A DNA stretch of 64,000 nucleotides, taken from assembly GCF_013373065.1 (NCBI RefSeq), contig NZ_JABXIN010000006.1, positions 61,416 through 125,415 on the forward strand. The letters are read 5' to 3'. This DNA comes from Algoriphagus sp. (GTDB lineage Bacteria; Bacteroidota; Bacteroidia; Cytophagales; Cyclobacteriaceae). A model generated the notes under the pieces. That model worked only from the letters and a program-made list of their open reading frames with translations, searched no databases and was not told where the DNA came from. The position numbers and the translations under genes were made by a program. Positions 8,194-18,076 of this stretch are shown here, in pieces; position 1 is the stretch's first letter; each line of letters starts with the position of its first letter.

Positions 8194-9675
8194 TTAATAA
8201 GCTTTTGCGAATAGGACTCTTCCGCTCGATGGTTTCCCTGTTAAAACACAGGTTCCTTCTTCCAGTTTTTGATTTATCGGAATACAACGAATAGTTGCTT
8301 TGGTTAATTCTTTGATTTTTTCTTCAGTCTCGCCAGTTCCATCCCAATGAGCAGAAATAAAGCCTCCTTTGTTTTCAAGAACTTCTTTAAATTCTTCCCA
8401 GCTATTCACTTCTGTGGTATGTTCTTCTCTGAACTGAAACGCTTTTGAATAGATTGTTGATTGTATTTCATCCAACATATCCAACACCTTTTGTTCGATA
8501 GGTTGAGTACTTAGATCAAAAGTTTCTTTGCTGAGCGTGTCACGTCTAGCAATTTCAACGGTTCCATTCTCGAGATCTCTTGGACCAATTGCTATTCGAA
8601 GTGGCACACCTTTAAGCTCATATTCCGCAAATTTCCAGCCTGGCTTATGAGTATCGCGATCATCAAACCTCACAGAAACACCAACTCGTCTAAGCGCTTT
8701 GATAAATTCATTGGCTTTGGCACTAATAGCATTTAGTTCCTCTTCTCCTCGGTAAATCGGAACGATTACAACCTGAATAGGGGCCAGTTTTGGAGGCAGC
8801 ACCAACCCATTATCATCAGAATGAGCCATTATTAAGGCTCCCATCAAACGGGTACTCACTCCCCAAGAAGTGCCCCAAACAAAATCTAGCTTACCATCTT
8901 TAGCTGCAAATTTAACATCGAAGGCTTTTGCAAAATTTTGACCGAGGAAATGTGAGGTCCCAGCCTGTAAAGCTTTTCCATCCTGCATCATCGCTTCGAT
9001 ACACAAGGTGTCTTCAGCTCCTGCAAAACGTTCATTTGCGGTTTTTCTCCCGCGAACTACAGGTAAAGCCATGAATTCTTCTGCAAACTGGGCATATACA
9101 TTCATCATTTGCTCCGTTTCCTGAATGGCTTCTTCCCTTGTTGCATGAGCTGTATGACCTTCTTGCCATAAAAATTCAGCTGTTCTTAAAAATAGGCGGG
9201 TACGCATTTCCCAGCGAACCACATTCGCCCATTGATTGACCAATAACGGTAAGTCCCTGTATGATTGAATCCAATTTTTATAGGTACTCCAAATAACAGT
9301 TTCAGAGGTTGGGCGAACGATCAACTCCTCTTCCAACTTAGCTTCAGGATCTACGATTACTCCAGAACCATCATCTGCATTCTTCAAACGGTAATGTGTA
9401 ACTACTGCGCATTCTTTGGCGAAGCCTTCGACATGAGAAGCTTCCTTGCTCAAAAATGACTTTGGGATAAATAATGGAAAATAAGCATTTGTATGACCGG
9501 TTTCTTTGAACATCCGGTCCAACTCAGCCTGCATTTTTTCCCAAATGGAGTATCCATAGGGCTTTATTACCATACAGCCACGAACGGCTGAATTCTCGGC
9601 TAAATCAGCCCTTTTTACCAATTCATTATACCATAAAGAGTAATCTTCACTTCGCTTTGGTAGTCCTTTACTCAT
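8194..9675 (-). CDS. proS: prolyl-tRNA synthetase (archaeal/eukaryotic type)
   Basis: Charges tRNA(Pro) with proline. The 493-residue length and lack of an internal editing insertion place it in the type 3 ProS class shared by Bacteroidota, archaea and eukaryotes. Seen are the N-terminal class II core ([18 protein letters not shown]), motif 2 region with [20 protein letters not shown], the anticodon-binding domain from about residue 300 and a C-terminal extension that ends in the conserved AKAY tyrosine. It is a single-gene unit with its own terminator; a -7-like box lies about 50 nt upstream. Confidence 0.97.
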   Translation of the reverse strand: MSKGLPKRSEDYSLWYNELVKRADLAENSAVRGCMVIKPYGYSIWEKMQAELDRMFKETGHTNAYFPLFIPKSFLSKEASHVEGFAKECAVVTHYRLKNADDGSGVIVDPEAKLEEELIVRPTSETVIWSTYKNWIQSYRDLPLLVNQWANVVRWEMRTRLFLRTAEFLWQEGHTAHATREEAIQETEQMMNVYAQFAEEFMALPVVRGRKTANERFAGAEDTLCIEAMMQDGKALQAGTSHFLGQNFAKAFDVKFAAKDGKLDFVWGTSWGVSTRLMGALIMAHSDDNGLVLPPKLAPIQVVIVPIYRGEEELNAISAKANEFIKALRRVGVSVRFDDRDTHKPGWKFAEYELKGVPLRIAIGPRDLENGTVEIARRDTLSKETFDLSTQPIEQKVLDMLDEIQSTIYSKAFQFREEHTTEVNSWEEFKEVLENKGGFISAHWDGTGETEEKIKELTKATIRCIPINQKLEEGTCVLTGKPSSGRVLFAKAY

Positions 9676-9726
9676 GCCAGTTGATTTCGAAATATTTTGT
9701 GAATAATTTTGCTAAATTGAGCGAGG

Positions 9727-9734
9727 CAAATATA
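9727..9734 (-). promoter_or_regulatory. candidate proS -7 box
   Basis: On the minus strand TATATTTG matches TAnnTTTG, 51 nt upstream of the proS ATG. No convincing -33 element is seen at normal spacing. Confidence 0.35.
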
Positions 9735-9795
9735 AGTCAAAAAAATAACCCTTCAGCCTTGAGCTCGTATATAAGGATAACAAACAACTTCAACC

Positions 9796-11139
9796 ATGAA
9801 GAAAATTCAAATTATCATTTCATCTGTTGTTATTGGGTCAATTGCACTAAGCTCTTGCTCAACAACGCAGGTAGCCAGTACCAACAATACCGACAATTTA
9901 TATTTCATGGCATCTGATGCCAGAATTGCGGACACCTATGCAGTCCCAAACAATAATCCGGAAACTTTTGATGAGATAGCCAATTTGGATGCTATTTCGG
10001 ATGAAAGTTTCAGTAGCAGAAATGTAAATCCAGAGTACTTGGCAAGATATTCGGCAGAAAATACTGAGTCTGGGGATGAGGTTGTTTATTTTGACGACAA
10101 TGCAGAACTAAATACAAGCCAAGGCAATATCAATGCATATGATAATTATCGTGTCAATGATAATTCTTCCTTTAATTCTGGATTCAATTCTGGACTATCC
10201 TTCAGCATGGGCTTTATGATGGGTACTGGTTTTAATCCTTGGATTCCAGGTTTTTATAATCCTTACTGGGGCTTTGGACCATCATGGGGTTATAGACCAG
10301 GCATTTCTGTAAATATCGGATTTGGATTAGGTTGGGGTTATGGAGGATTTTACAATCCATACTGGGGACCAAGACTTGGTTGGGGAGGATTTTATGATCC
10401 TTTCTGGGGTCCAGGATATGGTTGGGGCTACCCGGGTTGGGGTATGCCAATTTACGCAGGGAGACCAATTTATGTACTTCCAGGCGGAGAATATGGTGAC
10501 AGACGAATCGTGAGAGGTGCACGACCTTCAAGAGGAGCTACCCTTGCTGGAGTTTCTAGTGATCGTGCCTCTGCAATTTTACCAAACACATCCAGGTCTC
10601 AAGCCAGAAATAGTGCTGTAAACAACAGAAGTTTAGTATCGTCTGATCGCTCTAGACAAACTGCTCGGGATTTCAGCTCAAGCCAGTCAGATTATTACAA
10701 TTCTGGCAGATCTAGTAGATTGGGTAACTCCATAACTAATAGAAATACAGGTTCTGCTGCAATGGACAGATCTTCTTTTAACAGCAATAGAAGTGCTATG
10801 CCTTCTGCCAGACCTTCAAGAGGAACTATGAATACAAGGACCTATTCACAATCCCGAGGAGCAGCGAATGGGTATAGCCCAAGATCAGCCAGTCCATCTT
10901 ATTCAAATAGAACTTCTCCAAGCTATAACAGAAGTTCAACACCAGGTAGAAGCTACAATTATAACGGAGGGTCTAATACAAGAACTTACTCTCCAAGCAG
11001 AAGTTCCTCTCCCCAAATGAGCATGCCTAGTAGAAGCTCTTCAGGAGGTGGTATCATGCGTTCTTCTGGAGGCGGAGGTGGAGTCTCCAGAAGTAGCGGT
11101 TCCTCATCATCAGGATCTAGAGGAGGTAGGGGAAATTAA
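9796..11139 (+). CDS. Gly/aromatic-rich lipoprotein of unknown function
   Basis: A 447-residue predicted lipoprotein (MKKIQIIISSVVIGSIALSSC, Cys21). An acidic N-terminal third is followed by a Gly/Trp/Tyr/Pro/Phe-rich centre (about residues 130-230) with imperfect repeats FYNPYWG, FYNPYWG, FYDPFWG separated by glycine-tryptophan stretches, and then a long Ser/Arg/Asn-rich low-complexity tail ending in poly-Gly/Ser. No catalytic domain is recognised. Such composition suggests a surface or matrix-forming protein; that is inference. It has its own terminator and is followed by an outer-membrane barrel gene. Confidence 0.75.
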   Translation: MKKIQIIISSVVIGSIALSSCSTTQVASTNNTDNLYFMASDARIADTYAVPNNNPETFDEIANLDAISDESFSSRNVNPEYLARYSAENTESGDEVVYFDDNAELNTSQGNINAYDNYRVNDNSSFNSGFNSGLSFSMGFMMGTGFNPWIPGFYNPYWGFGPSWGYRPGISVNIGFGLGWGYGGFYNPYWGPRLGWGGFYDPFWGPGYGWGYPGWGMPIYAGRPIYVLPGGEYGDRRIVRGARPSRGATLAGVSSDRASAILPNTSRSQARNSAVNNRSLVSSDRSRQTARDFSSSQSDYYNSGRSSRLGNSITNRNTGSAAMDRSSFNSNRSAMPSARPSRGTMNTRTYSQSRGAANGYSPRSASPSYSNRTSPSYNRSSTPGRSYNYNGGSNTRTYSPSRSSSPQMSMPSRSSSGGGIMRSSGGGGGVSRSSGSSSSGSRGGRGN

Positions 11140-11154
11140 TTCCCCTTTTTTTTT
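11129..11154 (+). terminator. intrinsic terminator of the Gly-rich lipoprotein gene
   Basis: GGGGAA, a five-base loop, TTCCCC and nine Ts, overlapping the stop codon of the lipoprotein gene. Confidence 0.85.
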
Positions 11155-11213
11155 GAATAAAACATCTTTCTAGTCCCTATTCTCGTTTTCATACTTGCAC
11201 AATTGAAATCAAT

Positions 11214-12719
11214 ATGAGGTATTTATTTGCTGGTGTTCTCTTCTTAGTAGCAAATTTTACTTTTGCTCAAAGTGGTTATTTTGAAGATGCCCTTCGATTT
11301 AGTCAAAATTTTCCAGCTGGATCGGCGCGGGTAATGGCTCTTGGTGGGACGCAATGGTCGCTAGGAGGCGATGTTTCAAATATTGCAGGGAACCCTGCAG
11401 GGTTGGGTTTCTTTAGAAAGTCAGAAGCATCCATAAGTCTAGGTTATAGCGACTGGGGTGTCCAAACCCGGTTTTTAGGACAAAGTGCCAATTACAATAC
11501 AAGTAATTTTTCTGTCCCCAACCTTTCTGTTGTTTTTGCGAGTCCAAAAGGTATCATGGAGCGCGGAGCCTTCAAAGGTGGTTCTTGGGGAATAAGTATT
11601 CAACGGATTGCAAACTTCAATACAGAATTTGGATACTTCTCTGATTTAATTGGAGAAACCTCCATTTTGGATTTCTACATACAGGATTCATTTGGTGTTC
11701 CGGAAAGCCGGATTGAATCTTTCGGCATTACAGGCCTCGCATACCAGACCTACCTTATCAATCCGATAGCTTTTGATGAAAACGGAAACCCTATTCCGAA
11801 CCCTGATACTTATGACTCATTTATTTTAGGTTTTCCTTTCCAGGATGAAAATGTAATTCAAGAAGGATCCTCAAATCAAATTACCTTTAGCTATGGAGCT
11901 AATTTCTATCACAAAATATTTGTGGGAGGATCACTTGGAATTCGCTCACTCAGCTACTTTTCACAAAAAGTTTATAATGAAGAGTTCATTGATGAACCAC
12001 TGTTCACTTCATCTCTTCGAGAAAGCCTTTTTATAAATGGAACTGGTTTAAATCTGAATATCGGTTTGATTTACAAGCCGATTGATTACGTCAATATTGG
12101 CTTCAATTTCCAATCCCCTACTTGGCATTCCCTTAGTGAGGAATACGAATCAAGCATCCGTGCTGAATATAATAATTATTACTACGAACCGGAGGATGTA
12201 ACCTTAGGGAGCGAACAAGCTTTCTCAGACCTTTTCGTCAATAATTTTAGTTTAAACACTCCCTTAAAACTTGGTGCTGGCGGAACCGTTTTTCTAGGAA
12301 AAAACGGCTTTATTTCAGCAGATGTGGACTGGGTTGATTATAGTGCTGCGAGAATTAATTCAGGAACATTTAACGAAGGTCCAGATAACCAAGCAATCCA
12401 AAGTTTATACACAAGCACTATTAACTATCGCTTTGGAGCAGAAGGAAGAATCAATAACTTCTATGTACGAGGAGGTTATGCCTATTTTGGGGACCCATTT
12501 TCGGATACTTCCTTTGATAGAAGTACAAGTCAAATAAGTGGTGGCCTGGGCGTAAGAGTTAAAAATTTCAATATTGATTTTGCCTTAGTTAATCAAAAAT
12601 ACAATTCACTCTATCGATCCTATCAAGTTCTGGATCAAATTGATAACAATATTGGCCCAATAACCGAAATCGAAAACAGCATTATTAGCGGGGTATTAAC
12701 TCTTGGGCTGAGTTTTTAA
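11214..12719 (+). CDS. outer-membrane beta-barrel (OmpP1/FadL-like) protein
   Basis: A 501-residue exported protein: signal peptide MRYLFAGVLFLVANFTFAQ, then ARVMALGGTQWSLGGDVSNI with NPAGLGFF, the start typical of Bacteroidota OmpP1/FadL/TodX-type barrels, alternating beta strands throughout and a C-terminal strand ending in GLSF. FadL-type proteins let hydrophobic compounds cross the outer membrane; PorV is a relative in type IX secretion. Which of these applies cannot be told here. Its 3' end overlaps the convergent aroK gene by 24 nt, and no terminator is visible between them. Confidence 0.8.
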   Translation: MRYLFAGVLFLVANFTFAQSGYFEDALRFSQNFPAGSARVMALGGTQWSLGGDVSNIAGNPAGLGFFRKSEASISLGYSDWGVQTRFLGQSANYNTSNFSVPNLSVVFASPKGIMERGAFKGGSWGISIQRIANFNTEFGYFSDLIGETSILDFYIQDSFGVPESRIESFGITGLAYQTYLINPIAFDENGNPIPNPDTYDSFILGFPFQDENVIQEGSSNQITFSYGANFYHKIFVGGSLGIRSLSYFSQKVYNEEFIDEPLFTSSLRESLFINGTGLNLNIGLIYKPIDYVNIGFNFQSPTWHSLSEEYESSIRAEYNNYYYEPEDVTLGSEQAFSDLFVNNFSLNTPLKLGAGGTVFLGKNGFISADVDWVDYSAARINSGTFNEGPDNQAIQSLYTSTINYRFGAEGRINNFYVRGGYAYFGDPFSDTSFDRSTSQISGGLGVRVKNFNIDFALVNQKYNSLYRSYQVLDQIDNNIGPITEIENSIISGVLTLGLSF

Positions 12720-13235
12720 TTGATGTATCAACTCTGACATAAAATACTCAGCGGAAAAATCAGTACCGCTGAGTTTTATTTTTGACTCCTCATAAAAAGG
12801 ACTTCTTTGAGCGATCAGGTCTTTAAGTTTTAGAGTAATTACTCCTGCATCCATGCCTTCAAACATAGGACGAACAGAGGCTTTGGAATGAAAAAGGCGA
12901 TTGGACACTTCTTCTAAAGGAACATCCAAATAGACGGAAATCGCGTGCTGATTTATCAGAGCCATATTATCGTTAAAGCATGGACACCCACCTCCAGAGG
13001 CTAAAACAAAAGCCCGATCGGAAGCCAAAACTTCATTTAAAGAATCCGTCTCCCACTCTCGAAACTTTCCTTCCCCATACTTTTCAAAAATAGAGGAAAT
13101 CGTTTGCCCTCTTTTTTCTTCAATTAATTGATCCAAATCCAAAAAATCAACCTGGAGCTCCTTTGCCAATACTCGACCAAATGTACTCTTTCCAGATCCC
13201 GGTAATCCAATCAATACAACCTTTAGCTTACTCAT
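12696..13235 (-). CDS. aroK: shikimate kinase
   Basis: Phosphorylates shikimate with ATP in the aromatic amino acid pathway. The 179-residue protein has Walker A GLPGSGKST (about 10-18), DLDQLIE with the shikimate-binding aspartate, FREWE with the substrate arginine, and the ASGGG loop. Its start overlaps the stop of the BT_3928-type gene by 4 nt (ATGA), so the two are translationally coupled. Confidence 0.96.
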   Translation of the reverse strand: MSKLKVVLIGLPGSGKSTFGRVLAKELQVDFLDLDQLIEEKRGQTISSIFEKYGEGKFREWETDSLNEVLASDRAFVLASGGGCPCFNDNMALINQHAISVYLDVPLEEVSNRLFHSKASVRPMFEGMDAGVITLKLKDLIAQRSPFYEESKIKLSGTDFSAEYFMSELIHQLKTQPKS

Positions 13236-14332
13236 TGAATAAACAAATCTAATACCTCGCTCGCATTGGGAGTGTTGTTATGGTGGTATTTAGCCAGCAC
13301 TGTCCCATCTTTTACGATCATGATTCCAGGATTGGAGCGAATCATGGTTTTGACCACAGTTGCATCAGCCTGCAGCCCAACAATACTCCAGTTGTTAGAG
13401 GATATAAACGAATCAATCTCTTCCTGAGGAGCGGCAGCCATCAAAACCACATCTACCGGGGCATTTTCCATCGATTTGACCAAGGAATGAATTGACTCCA
13501 AGTTTTTATCGTTGAATTTGGCCATGCTTGGGCTCAAGATCAAGACTTTATTACCTGCAAATACAAATTCCGTTTGATCTCCAGATTCATTCCATGCTGA
13601 AAAATCTGAAATCTTAGGAAGCGCATCCGGATTTTTTAGATTCATTTCAACAAACTCATACCCTTCCTCTGTTGGATAACTATCTAGAGTAACCATTGCC
13701 CCATCTTTTTTCATGACATACGAATATTGTAAAGGGGCTGACGGTTGCATATTTGTTGGAATATTGACTCCTACTTTATACGCTCGAAAATCAATAAAAG
13801 GCAAATTGCGGATCGCTGTTAAACCAAGAACAAAACATAGAATTCCAACCCCTACAACAACTCGCTTAGCCAGTAATGAAGAACTAGACGGTAAATATTT
13901 TTGAAGAGCCAAGATCCCAAAAATCATGATCATCAAGATCACATCTTTATAAAATGATTCCCAAGGAGTCAACTTAATCGCATCCCCAAAGCAACCACAA
14001 TCAGTCACTTTATTGAAGTAAGCTGAGAAAAAAGTCAGAAAGGTAAAGAAGATAATCATAGCCGTCAATGACCAAACAGTGAACTTGCTCCGAACTCCTA
14101 AAATGAGCATCACTCCTAAAACGACTTCCAGTACAACCAGGAATACAGCTAGATATAAAGCCAAGGGTTTTAGGTAATAGAAAAACCCTGCGATATCATT
14201 CGAAAAAACATCGAAATACTCCTCCAGTTTAATTGCGGTACCAACTGGGTCATTGACTTTAATTAATCCTGAAAAAATAAAAAGGCCTCCAACCAATAAG
14301 CGAAGCACCCAAAGAATCACTTTATTTAGCAT
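13232..14332 (-). CDS. BT_3928-type DoxX/thioredoxin-like membrane protein
   Basis: A 366-residue protein with an N-terminal four-helix DoxX/MauE-like membrane part (about 1-180, starting VILWVLRLLVGGLFIFSGLI) that contains the conserved DCGCFGDAI motif near residue 117, and a soluble thioredoxin-like C-terminal half lacking a CxxC pair. The family is named after Bacteroides BT_3928 and is conserved through Bacteroidota. The DCGCFG motif is shared with MauE-type membrane redox proteins, so a role in thiol or quinone redox is plausible but unproved. It overlaps DUF1599 upstream by 11 nt and aroK downstream by 4 nt. Confidence 0.85.
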   Translation of the reverse strand: MLNKVILWVLRLLVGGLFIFSGLIKVNDPVGTAIKLEEYFDVFSNDIAGFFYYLKPLALYLAVFLVVLEVVLGVMLILGVRSKFTVWSLTAMIIFFTFLTFFSAYFNKVTDCGCFGDAIKLTPWESFYKDVILMIMIFGILALQKYLPSSSSLLAKRVVVGVGILCFVLGLTAIRNLPFIDFRAYKVGVNIPTNMQPSAPLQYSYVMKKDGAMVTLDSYPTEEGYEFVEMNLKNPDALPKISDFSAWNESGDQTEFVFAGNKVLILSPSMAKFNDKNLESIHSLVKSMENAPVDVVLMAAAPQEEIDSFISSNNWSIVGLQADATVVKTMIRSNPGIMIVKDGTVLAKYHHNNTPNASEVLDLFIQ

Positions 14333-14873
14333 GATGATAGCCTAATTTAATGAGACAAAAAACCGCATAATTAATCATATCCTGATAATTGGCCTCTATG
14401 CCTTCTGAAACCAATGTTTTCCCTTGATTATCCTCAATTTGCTTTAGCCTGAATAACTTCATCAAAATGATATCCGTCATGGAGCTTACTCGCATATCGC
14501 GCCAAGCCTCACCATAATCATGATTCTTATCCTCCAATAGACCTTTTGTTCGGGCAACCCATTCATCATAAATTGGCTCCAAGTCTTCAAATGGAATCTC
14601 CATTCGATCCTCATCTTTTAAGGAAATTTGAATGAGCGCAATCAGGGAGTAATTGATAATTCCCACAAAATCATCCTCCAAAGGATCACTGATTTTTTGA
14701 TTTCCTTTTTCCTGAACTGATCGAATTCGCTGTGCTTTGATAAAAATCTGGTCTGTAATGGAAGATAATCTCATAATCCTCCAAGAAGTCCCGTAATCGA
14801 TGGTTTTCTTCTGAAAGAGTTCTTTACAACGGTCGATTACTTGCTTATATTCGTTGCTGGTTTTGGTTTCCAA
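14322..14873 (-). CDS. DUF1599 protein
   Basis: A 183-residue protein made of two similar halves: RCKELFQKKTIDYGTSWRIM with SSITDQIFIKAQRIR, and TKGLLEDKNHDYGEAWRDMR with SSMTDIILMKLFRLK. DUF1599 is described as a nucleotide-modification-associated domain; the repeated KxxDYG and R/SS-TD motifs resemble all-alpha nucleotide pyrophosphohydrolases with metal-binding acidic residues. House-cleaning of nucleotides is a reasonable inference. It is the first gene of the overlapping DUF1599-BT_3928-aroK operon and is divergent from folP with only 14 nt between the start codons, so their promoters must overlap neighbouring coding sequence. Confidence 0.85.
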   Translation of the reverse strand: METKTSNEYKQVIDRCKELFQKKTIDYGTSWRIMRLSSITDQIFIKAQRIRSVQEKGNQKISDPLEDDFVGIINYSLIALIQISLKDEDRMEIPFEDLEPIYDEWVARTKGLLEDKNHDYGEAWRDMRVSSMTDIILMKLFRLKQIEDNQGKTLVSEGIEANYQDMINYAVFCLIKLGYHHAK

Positions 14874-14887
14874 TGGATTTTATTTAA

Positions 14888-15772
14888 ATGATACTTTTCT
14901 CAGATCCAACTTCTATCGTCGAAGATAAATTATTTCCTCAAAAATATACACTTCAAATCAAGGGACGGCTTGTCATCTGGGATGAACCTCAAATCATAGG
15001 GATATTAAACCTAACACCTGACTCCTTTTTTGCAGGCAGTAGGGTGAAGCCCACCCGAGACGAAATCCTTAAAAAAGCGGAATCCATGATTTTGGAGGGA
15101 GCAGATATCTTGGATTTGGGTGGCTATAGTAGCAGACCAGGTGCTGAGCATATTAGCCTTGAGGAAGAATTGGACCGAATAATTAAGCCCATCCAATGGA
15201 TATCCGAACAATTTCCTGAGATTTTAATATCCGTCGACACATTTCGTTCGCAAGTAGCAAAGGAGTCAATTGAGGCAGGTGCTCACTTAATCAATGATAT
15301 TTCAGGAGGTTCACTTGATGAGAAGATGTACGAAGTTGTCGGCAAACTAAACGTACCCTACTTTTTGATGCATATGAAGGGTACGCCACAGAATATGCAG
15401 GAGAAAACGGACTATGGTAAACTTTTACCTGAAATCTTGAACTATTTCGCGAAAAAACTGCATATTATAAAAGAGTTTGGCATCAAAGATGTAATTATTG
15501 ATCCGGGGTTTGGTTTTGCAAAATCTTTAGAGCAGAACTACCAAATCCTCAGAAATCTTGAGATTTTCAAAACATTGAGTCATCCGATTTTGGTTGGCCT
15601 TTCAAGGAAATCGATGATCTACAAACTACTGGGTTCTTCCCCGGAAGAATCATTAAATGGAACTACTGCCCTTCATATGTTTGCCCTATCGAAAGGTGCC
15701 AACATCCTAAGGGTGCATGACGTTAAAGAAGCAAACGAAACCAGAAAACTATTTAAACAACTTTACGCTTGA
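14888..15772 (+). CDS. folP: dihydropteroate synthase
   Basis: Condenses p-aminobenzoate with hydroxymethyl-dihydropterin diphosphate in folate synthesis. The 294-residue TIM barrel shows GILNLTPDSFFAGSR, ADILDLGGYSSRPGA, SVDTFRS, INDISGG, DPGFGFAKS, LVGLSRKSM and the closing LRVHDV, all family signatures. Its stop codon overlaps the TTG start of cdaA. The folP-cdaA pairing is common in Bacteroidota, although the link between folate and c-di-AMP is not understood. Confidence 0.96.
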   Translation: MILFSDPTSIVEDKLFPQKYTLQIKGRLVIWDEPQIIGILNLTPDSFFAGSRVKPTRDEILKKAESMILEGADILDLGGYSSRPGAEHISLEEELDRIIKPIQWISEQFPEILISVDTFRSQVAKESIEAGAHLINDISGGSLDEKMYEVVGKLNVPYFLMHMKGTPQNMQEKTDYGKLLPEILNYFAKKLHIIKEFGIKDVIIDPGFGFAKSLEQNYQILRNLEIFKTLSHPILVGLSRKSMIYKLLGSSPEESLNGTTALHMFALSKGANILRVHDVKEANETRKLFKQLYA

Positions 15773-16644
15773 TACTGCTTTTTAAAATAGGATTCCTCGA
15801 TGTGTCCATCGTGAATATGATCGATATTGCGTTGGTTTCCTTTCTATTATATCAAGTATACAAGCTTCTAAAAGGAAGCGTAGCCATCAAAATTTTCCTA
15901 GGCTTCCTATCCATTTACTTGGTCTACCTATTGGTTCGGGCTCTCCAGATGGAATTGCTTTCCTCGATCCTAGGACAATTCATGGGAGTCGGTGTCTTGG
16001 CTGCGATTATCATCTTTGCTCCAGAGATTCGTAAATTCCTTCTGTTAATTGGGAGATCCTCCCTCCTTTCCCGAGACAATATTTGGAAAGACTTATTGTT
16101 CTTTTGGAGAAAAAAAGAGAATGCTTCTTTTAATATCAACCCTATCATTGAAGCGTCAAAAACCCTAGCAGGTAGTAATACAGGTGCTTTAATGGTTATT
16201 TCAAAAAGTACGGAATTAAAATTTTATGCAGAGAGCGGGGATATTTTGGACGCAGAACTATCAAAGCGACTACTCATTTCCATTTTCAATAAATACAGTC
16301 CTCTACATGATGGAGCCGTGATCATCCATAATGGAAAAATTAAAGCTGCCCGTTGTATTCTGCCTGTGACAGAACGAGAGGTTCCAGCCCAATTTGGCTT
16401 GCGCCACAGAGCAGGTATCGGAATGTCTGAAGCAACTGATGCAATTATTCTCATTATTTCGGAGGAAACCGGACAAATTTCTATGGCGAAAAATGGAAAG
16501 GTCCTTCACAATATGTCCTTTCAGGAAGTTCGAGAAATGCTCAATGATTACCTCAACAATTTGGATGTGGATAGTCAATTTGAGGATCTGGAGGAGTACG
16601 AAATGATGAAAAAGCGAAAAATGGCGATGACTAGTAAATCCTAA
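15769..16644 (+). CDS. cdaA: diadenylate cyclase CdaA
   Basis: Makes c-di-AMP from two ATP. The 291-residue protein has three N-terminal membrane helices (about 10-85) and a DAC domain with the signature DGAVII and LRHRAGIG, the DGA and RHR motifs needed for ATP binding and catalysis. The start is most likely TTG at 15769, which gives the normal N-terminus LLFKIGFLDV; the first ATG (15817) would delete it. The TTG overlaps the folP TGA, suggesting translational coupling. A hairpin terminator follows. Confidence 0.94.
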   Translation: MILLFKIGFLDVSIVNMIDIALVSFLLYQVYKLLKGSVAIKIFLGFLSIYLVYLLVRALQMELLSSILGQFMGVGVLAAIIIFAPEIRKFLLLIGRSSLLSRDNIWKDLLFFWRKKENASFNINPIIEASKTLAGSNTGALMVISKSTELKFYAESGDILDAELSKRLLISIFNKYSPLHDGAVIIHNGKIKAARCILPVTEREVPAQFGLRHRAGIGMSEATDAIILIISEETGQISMAKNGKVLHNMSFQEVREMLNDYLNNLDVDSQFEDLEEYEMMKKRKMAMTSKS

Positions 16645-16672
16645 TCTATTGTCTCCCCTAATATACCTGAAC

Positions 16673-16708
16673 AAAAAAGCCCGATTTATTTACAAAACCG
16701 GGCTTTTT
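16673..16708. terminator. bidirectional terminator between cdaA and kbl
   Basis: AAAAAAGCCCG, a 15-base loop, CGGGCTTTTT. It sits between convergent genes and has A and T tracts on both sides, so it can end both transcripts. Confidence 0.8.
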
Positions 16709-16723
16709 AAATGATAATGAATA

Positions 16724-17920
16724 TTAGGAAATTACTCCCAACTCCTTCCCTACTTCTATAAATGCTTGGATCGCTTGATCCAAGTGATGTTTTTCATGAC
16801 CCGCAGAAATCTGCACCCGAATTCTAGCTTGACCTTTAGGAACCACGGGATAGTAGAATCCGATCACATAAATTCCTTTTTCAAGGAGTTTTTCAGCCAT
16901 TTTCTGGGATAAAACTGCATCGTACAACATGATCGGTACAATCGGATGCTCCCCTGGCTTTATATCAAAGCCTGCAGCTTCCATTTTCGCCCGAAAATAT
17001 TTCGTATTGTCCTCTAATTTATCCCGAAGCTCTGTTGTTTCTGAAAGCAAATCAAATACGGCTATTGAAGCTCCTGTGATGGATGGTGCTAAGGTATTGG
17101 AGAAAAGATAAGGTCTAGACCGTTGACGGAGCAGTTCGACAATTTCCTTTCTTCCCGAAGTAAAACCGCCTGATGCCCCCCCAAGAGCTTTTCCCAGTGT
17201 ACCGGTGATAATATCGATTTTCCCCATCACACCCCGAAATTCATGGACTCCTCTTCCAGTTTTACCCATAAATCCGGTGGAATGGCATTCATCAGACATT
17301 ACCATTGCCTCATATTTTTCTGCTAGCTCAACGATTTTATCCAATTGCGCGATGGTCCCATCCATGGAGAAAACACCATCGGTAACAATTATTTTTTGCT
17401 TCGCACCAGCCTCATTTGCTTCTTTAAGTTTCGCTTCCAAATCTGCCATATCGTTATGCTCATACCGATACCGCATGGCTTTACAAAGGCGAACTCCATC
17501 AATAATAGAGGCATGATTCAAAGCATCTGAAATGATTGCATCTTCCGGTCCTAATAAAGGCTCAAATACGCCTCCATTGGCATCAAAAGCTGCTGCATAT
17601 AGAATGGTGTCCTCTGTTCCTAGAAATTCAGAAATCTTCTTCTCTAATTCCTTATGAATATCCTGAGTTCCACAAATGAATCGGACGGAAGACATACCAA
17701 ACCCATGCGAATCAATGCTCTTTTTGGCAGCATCAATCACTTTTGGATGGGACGAAAGTCCCAGATAATTATTGGCACAAAAATTTAAAACCTTTTTACC
17801 TCCTTCAATGGTGATTTCAGCGGCTTGAGGAGAAGTAATTATCCGCTCGTTTTTAAATAGTCCTGCTTCCTTGATTTCAGCAATCTCTTTTTCAAATTTG
17901 GGTTTGATCTGTTCGTACAT
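16724..17920 (-). CDS. kbl: glycine C-acetyltransferase (2-amino-3-ketobutyrate CoA ligase)
   Basis: Cleaves 2-amino-3-ketobutyrate with CoA to glycine and acetyl-CoA, the second step of threonine breakdown. The 398-residue PLP enzyme shows [41 protein letters not shown] and the PLP-lysine segment [15 protein letters not shown]. An open frame extends 64 codons upstream but reads through the divergent promoter region; the ATG at 17920 gives the normal family length. The threonine dehydrogenase that makes its substrate is encoded divergently. Confidence 0.95.
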   Translation of the reverse strand: MYEQIKPKFEKEIAEIKEAGLFKNERIITSPQAAEITIEGGKKVLNFCANNYLGLSSHPKVIDAAKKSIDSHGFGMSSVRFICGTQDIHKELEKKISEFLGTEDTILYAAAFDANGGVFEPLLGPEDAIISDALNHASIIDGVRLCKAMRYRYEHNDMADLEAKLKEANEAGAKQKIIVTDGVFSMDGTIAQLDKIVELAEKYEAMVMSDECHSTGFMGKTGRGVHEFRGVMGKIDIITGTLGKALGGASGGFTSGRKEIVELLRQRSRPYLFSNTLAPSITGASIAVFDLLSETTELRDKLEDNTKYFRAKMEAAGFDIKPGEHPIVPIMLYDAVLSQKMAEKLLEKGIYVIGFYYPVVPKGQARIRVQISAGHEKHHLDQAIQAFIEVGKELGVIS

Positions 17921-18001
17921 GATTTGATAAACTTGATTTAATTTATTCTTATTTGCCTTTTTCCATTGATCAAAAAAACCTGCAAGAGGTTTGAATTTTA
18001 T

Positions 18002-18029
18002 TACTTTTGCGCTGGTAAACCCAAATATA
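18002..18029. promoter_or_regulatory. divergent -7 boxes between kbl and threonine dehydrogenase
   Basis: TACTTTTG on the plus strand at 18002-18009 and TATATTTG on the minus strand at 18022-18029 both match TAnnTTTG. They lie back to back in the 156 nt gap between the two threonine-degradation genes. Neither has a clear -33 element at normal spacing, so the assignment is tentative. Confidence 0.35.
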
Positions 18030-18076
18030 AACAAAAAGCCATGCACCATCAGATGGCTTTTGATAGAACGCAACAA

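Noticed and set aside
10232..10531. Minus-strand frame inside the Gly-rich lipoprotein gene
   Set aside because: It results from the repetitive composition of the sense strand and has no recognisable features.
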